This document shows, one piece after another, positions 6,155 to 8,194 of a stretch of 8,194 nt of DNA (the stretch's first letter is position 1; every line of letters begins with the position of its first letter). The notes under the pieces are model-generated. The model was given only the letters and a program-made list of their open reading frames with translations, was not told the DNA's origin and did not search any database. Made by a program: the position numbers and the translations under genes. Source of the DNA: Bacteroidota bacterium (GTDB lineage Bacteria > Bacteroidota > Bacteroidia > Bacteroidales > JAAYUG01); NCBI GenBank assembly GCA_021812865.1, contig JAKAMP010000041.1:1-8194 (forward strand), in the 5' to 3' direction.

Positions 6155-7035
6155 CAGAGATTCACGTGGAGAGCGGCTTTGATTATCCAGGAGATACCAA
6201 AAGTAAGAGCAGCCACACCCATGCTGATCGCAGCCATTTCAAAAAAGCGCTGTCTGAAGTTGTAACCTTTGGCCACTGAAATGTAATAATTGAAAACGAG
6301 GATGATGAGCAGGGCGAATACCATGGTAAATCCAAGACAAATGAGATAGTGCGAAAATAGGATGTATGGCAGAATAAGGAATACGACGGTAATCAGATAA
6401 GCTACACCTGTGTAAACGGAAGATCTGAGTGCTTTTTCGTGGCTTTCATCAGTTTTGGTGGACAGGTATTCCGAAGCAGCCATGGACAATCCGGCGGCTA
6501 TGCCGCTGATGAGACCGGCCATAGCAATTACTCTTGTGTTCTGCAGGGCTAGCGAGAAACCGGCAAGGGAGCCGGTCAGTTCCACCAGGGCGTCATTTAG
6601 CCCAAGTACCACCGAACCGATGTATTCAAGCTTTTCTTCCTCGATCAGTTCGATCAGTTCATGTTCATGCCTGTCCTCATCCATCGCTATCTGCTCTGCT
6701 TCGGGGATCACTTTGGCAATTCCCTTGTAAAAGTCCTCTGCTTTTGACTCTCCGCTTTCCATGAGCTTGATGCCAAAGGTCAATCCCAGTACCCTGGCAA
6801 TCAGAACATATTTGAAAACTCTCCAGCGAGCGGGTTTGACTTCTGTTCCCGTATACTGCTGCCAGAACCCTGCATGGGCCAGTTCTTCGGAAGCGATCTT
6901 CTGAAGCACAGCCTTGTTGCCTTCGTGTTTGATCTTTGCGGCCAGCTTGCTGTAAATCAGGTGCTCGGTAACCTCGTTCTGTTGGGCAATCAACAGCTTT
7001 TTCAAAAGAACCAGATCAGCGATGGGCTTATTCAT
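6154..7035 (-). CDS. Ferritin-like / VIT1 fusion membrane protein (iron or manganese handling)
   Basis: This 293-residue protein joins an N-terminal ferritin-like four-helix domain (about 1-135) to a C-terminal VIT1/CCC1 transporter domain (about 136-293). The ferritin-like part has E24, E51-L-A-H54 and E120-D-R-H123, that is two ExxH motifs as in rubrerythrin-type di-iron sites. The transporter part has GLNDALVELTGSLAGFS (145-161) and SMAASEYLSTK (184-194), both hallmarks of VIT1/CCC1, plus about five membrane segments. MbfA of alphaproteobacteria, which exports iron, has the same domain order. Here the protein probably senses or binds Fe(II) and moves Fe or Mn across the inner membrane. The start at 7035 is 12 bases after the GH88/GH105-like stop, and the gene overlaps the next start, so it is an operon member. 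Why iron transport belongs with sugar genes is not explained. Confidence 0.88.
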   Translation of the reverse strand: MNKPIADLVLLKKLLIAQQNEVTEHLIYSKLAAKIKHEGNKAVLQKIASEELAHAGFWQQYTGTEVKPARWRVFKYVLIARVLGLTFGIKLMESGESKAEDFYKGIAKVIPEAEQIAMDEDRHEHELIELIEEEKLEYIGSVVLGLNDALVELTGSLAGFSLALQNTRVIAMAGLISGIAAGLSMAASEYLSTKTDESHEKALRSSVYTGVAYLITVVFLILPYILFSHYLICLGFTMVFALLIILVFNYYISVAKGYNFRQRFFEMAAISMGVAALTFGISWIIKAALHVNL

Positions 7036-7047
7036 GGCAATTCATTT

Positions 7048-8082
7048 TTAAGGGTTAATATGTTTATCCCCGAGAAATGGCGCTGTGCAGGCCAGCAAAA
7101 AGGCACCCGAGGCAAAAGCATTGTTTAGCAGGGGCGGGGTAAGGTCGTAGGATTCCACTGGAGCTGTCATGGGAAAATCCATGCCTGCATTGCCAATTCT
7201 GCCGTCCCGGTGCAGGAACCCCACCAGGGCAGTCAGCGATTGGTCAAGTAGCGGGAGGTATTTTTCCTTATTCAGCCACCCGGCTTGTACAAGCAGGTAG
7301 AGCGATTCCAGGATGATGCCGGTCCCCGCTGTTTCAGGATATGAACTGTACTTATCGGTTACCTGGTGCCACATTCCCCTTGGATCGCGGTAGTTGAAAA
7401 GACTATCTGTGAAATGGGTTATCCATTGCTTCATATCCGTATTGCCCGGGTAGGTCCCAGGCAGGATAACTGCCGTATGGGCCATGGCATGCAGGGCCAT
7501 TGCCTGTGCCCTGAGCCAGAATGGCCCGTTCAGTATGCTGGAATCATTGTCCCAGCCCCTGCCGCGGTACCATAGCCCTGTGTTTTTGTCAAGAAGAACC
7601 TGGCGGTAGATAGAGCATTGACCCACTGCTTCATCCAGAAATTTGTTTTTGCGGCTAAGCCCACCGGATCTTGCCATCAGAAGAACATAACCGTGCATCC
7701 TTTCAACCGATGTTTTTACAGATTGTTTCGACTGAATGCCTACTGCCCCGTCGCCGTCGTGCGGAGTGGTTTTTATGGCATATTCAGCCAATTGTTCCAT
7801 TACAGAAGGAAACGAATCATCGCCTTCCATCCGGTTCATTTCGAAAGGTAGGCAAGTGAAACTATCCAGCCATCGGTTCACGTCCATGTAGAACTTTTTG
7901 TTCTTGTTCCACAATGCCTTCACCGGTTCAAGGTATTCTTCACGTCCGGCAACCTGGTATAACCTGAGCAAGCCTTCCTGGCAGATATCGCCGGAATCCC
8001 GGAACGGCCATCCTGATGAAGCAAGAAGCCTGTTTGCAGCAACTACTGCCGCCTGTATCATGCTGTTCTTATCGGGAATCAT
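7048..8082 (-). CDS. GH88/GH105-like six-hairpin (alpha/alpha barrel) protein, divergent
   Basis: This 344-residue protein has no signal peptide and is probably cytoplasmic. It resembles unsaturated rhamnogalacturonyl/glucuronyl hydrolases (YteR-like): TGLWYRGRGWD (168-178), GPFWLRAQAM (186-195), RGMWHQVTDKYSSYPETAGTG (235-255) and LYLLVQAGWL (261-270) match family landmarks in the right order, and the length is close to the usual 350-380. Key positions differ. The normal WxRGNGW stretch reads WLRAQAM, and where family members have a VDDL-type motif with the catalytic Asp, I see SVERMHG (125-131). It may therefore act on another substrate or have lost hydrolysis. The start codon at 8082 overlaps the preceding frame by 14 bases; an ATG at 8061 would avoid the overlap. 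It ends 12 bases before the ferritin/VIT1 gene. The fold is well supported, activity uncertain. Confidence 0.72.
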   Translation of the reverse strand: MIPDKNSMIQAAVVAANRLLASSGWPFRDSGDICQEGLLRLYQVAGREEYLEPVKALWNKNKKFYMDVNRWLDSFTCLPFEMNRMEGDDSFPSVMEQLAEYAIKTTPHDGDGAVGIQSKQSVKTSVERMHGYVLLMARSGGLSRKNKFLDEAVGQCSIYRQVLLDKNTGLWYRGRGWDNDSSILNGPFWLRAQAMALHAMAHTAVILPGTYPGNTDMKQWITHFTDSLFNYRDPRGMWHQVTDKYSSYPETAGTGIILESLYLLVQAGWLNKEKYLPLLDQSLTALVGFLHRDGRIGNAGMDFPMTAPVESYDLTPPLLNNAFASGAFLLACTAPFLGDKHINP

Positions 8083-8194
8083 GGTTCACGGCTCCAGTTA
8101 ATATGACCTGCTGGGTAAGGGCAGCCTTTTCGGCCGATGCTTCGGCCAGCCCGGCAGCCATCGCATCGGTAAGGTTCACCTCGGGCTCTTTCCC
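8069..8194 (-). CDS. C-terminal fragment of a probable Gfo/Idh/MocA oxidoreductase (5' part beyond window)
   Basis: Only the last 41 residues are visible, ending with TAA at 8069-8071. The stretch EPEVNLTDAMAAGLAEASAE followed by a short hydrophobic end resembles the C-terminal helix of Gfo/Idh/MocA proteins, where E-P-x-V/T-x-x-D-G/A-x-x-A and later a run of A/E/S before a V/I-x-L end are common. The frame is open to the window edge. Its stop lies 14 bases inside the next gene if that gene starts at 8082, so the two are co-transcribed. The family assignment rests on a short, weakly conserved tail and could be wrong; that a coding frame ends here is more certain than its identity. Confidence 0.5.
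   Translation of the reverse strand, partial: GKEPEVNLTDAMAAGLAEASAEKAALTQQVILTGAVNHDSR

Overview
The window looks like a chromosomal stretch of a member of the Bacteroidota, read from protein families and signals rather than from any marker gene. The start codons I examined have no Shine-Dalgarno sequence and sit in A-rich leaders. The one convincing promoter element matches the Bacteroidota -7 consensus TAnnTTTG. The content is carbohydrate catabolism: a Tat-signal Gfo/Idh/MocA oxidoreductase, a DUF1080 (3-keto-disaccharide hydrolase-like) lipoprotein, a DUF2961/GH172 enzyme, a GH88/GH105-like protein and a CE1-type esterase. I cannot place it below phylum.

Layout: (1) 2946 down to 1 on the minus strand is one apparent operon in the order DUF1080 lipoprotein, DoxX-like membrane protein, Gfo/Idh/MocA oxidoreductase; the last gene runs off the left edge, probably only a few codons short of its end. 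(2) 2947-3201 is a divergent intergenic region with a promoter element for that operon. (3) 3202-4389 on the plus strand is a single secreted DUF2961/GH172 gene. (4) 4390-4532 is a convergent gap holding a hairpin terminator that can work in both directions. (5) 8194 down to 4533 on the minus strand is a second tightly packed operon: the C-terminal end of a probable second Gfo/Idh/MocA protein, a GH88/GH105-like protein, a ferritin-like/VIT1 fusion, a metallophosphoesterase and a secreted esterase. Its genes overlap or lie 12-38 bases apart. No gap between genes exceeds about 255 bases. I saw no RNA gene, insertion sequence, CRISPR array or SusC/SusD pair.

How the genes may work together: the most interesting unit is DUF1080-DoxX-Gfo/Idh/MocA. 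All three products look exported or membrane-bound. Gfo/Idh/MocA enzymes can oxidise a sugar hydroxyl to a ketone, and DUF1080 proteins are now linked to cleavage of 3-keto-glycosides. The set could therefore be an envelope-located oxidative glycoside-cleavage pathway, with DoxX as a possible electron link to the membrane; that last role is inference. GH172, the esterase and the GH88/GH105-like protein would supply or trim furanosides, esters and unsaturated or modified sugar ends. The iron-related ferritin/VIT1 fusion and its translationally coupled phosphoesterase do not fit this theme and are the odd members of the second operon.
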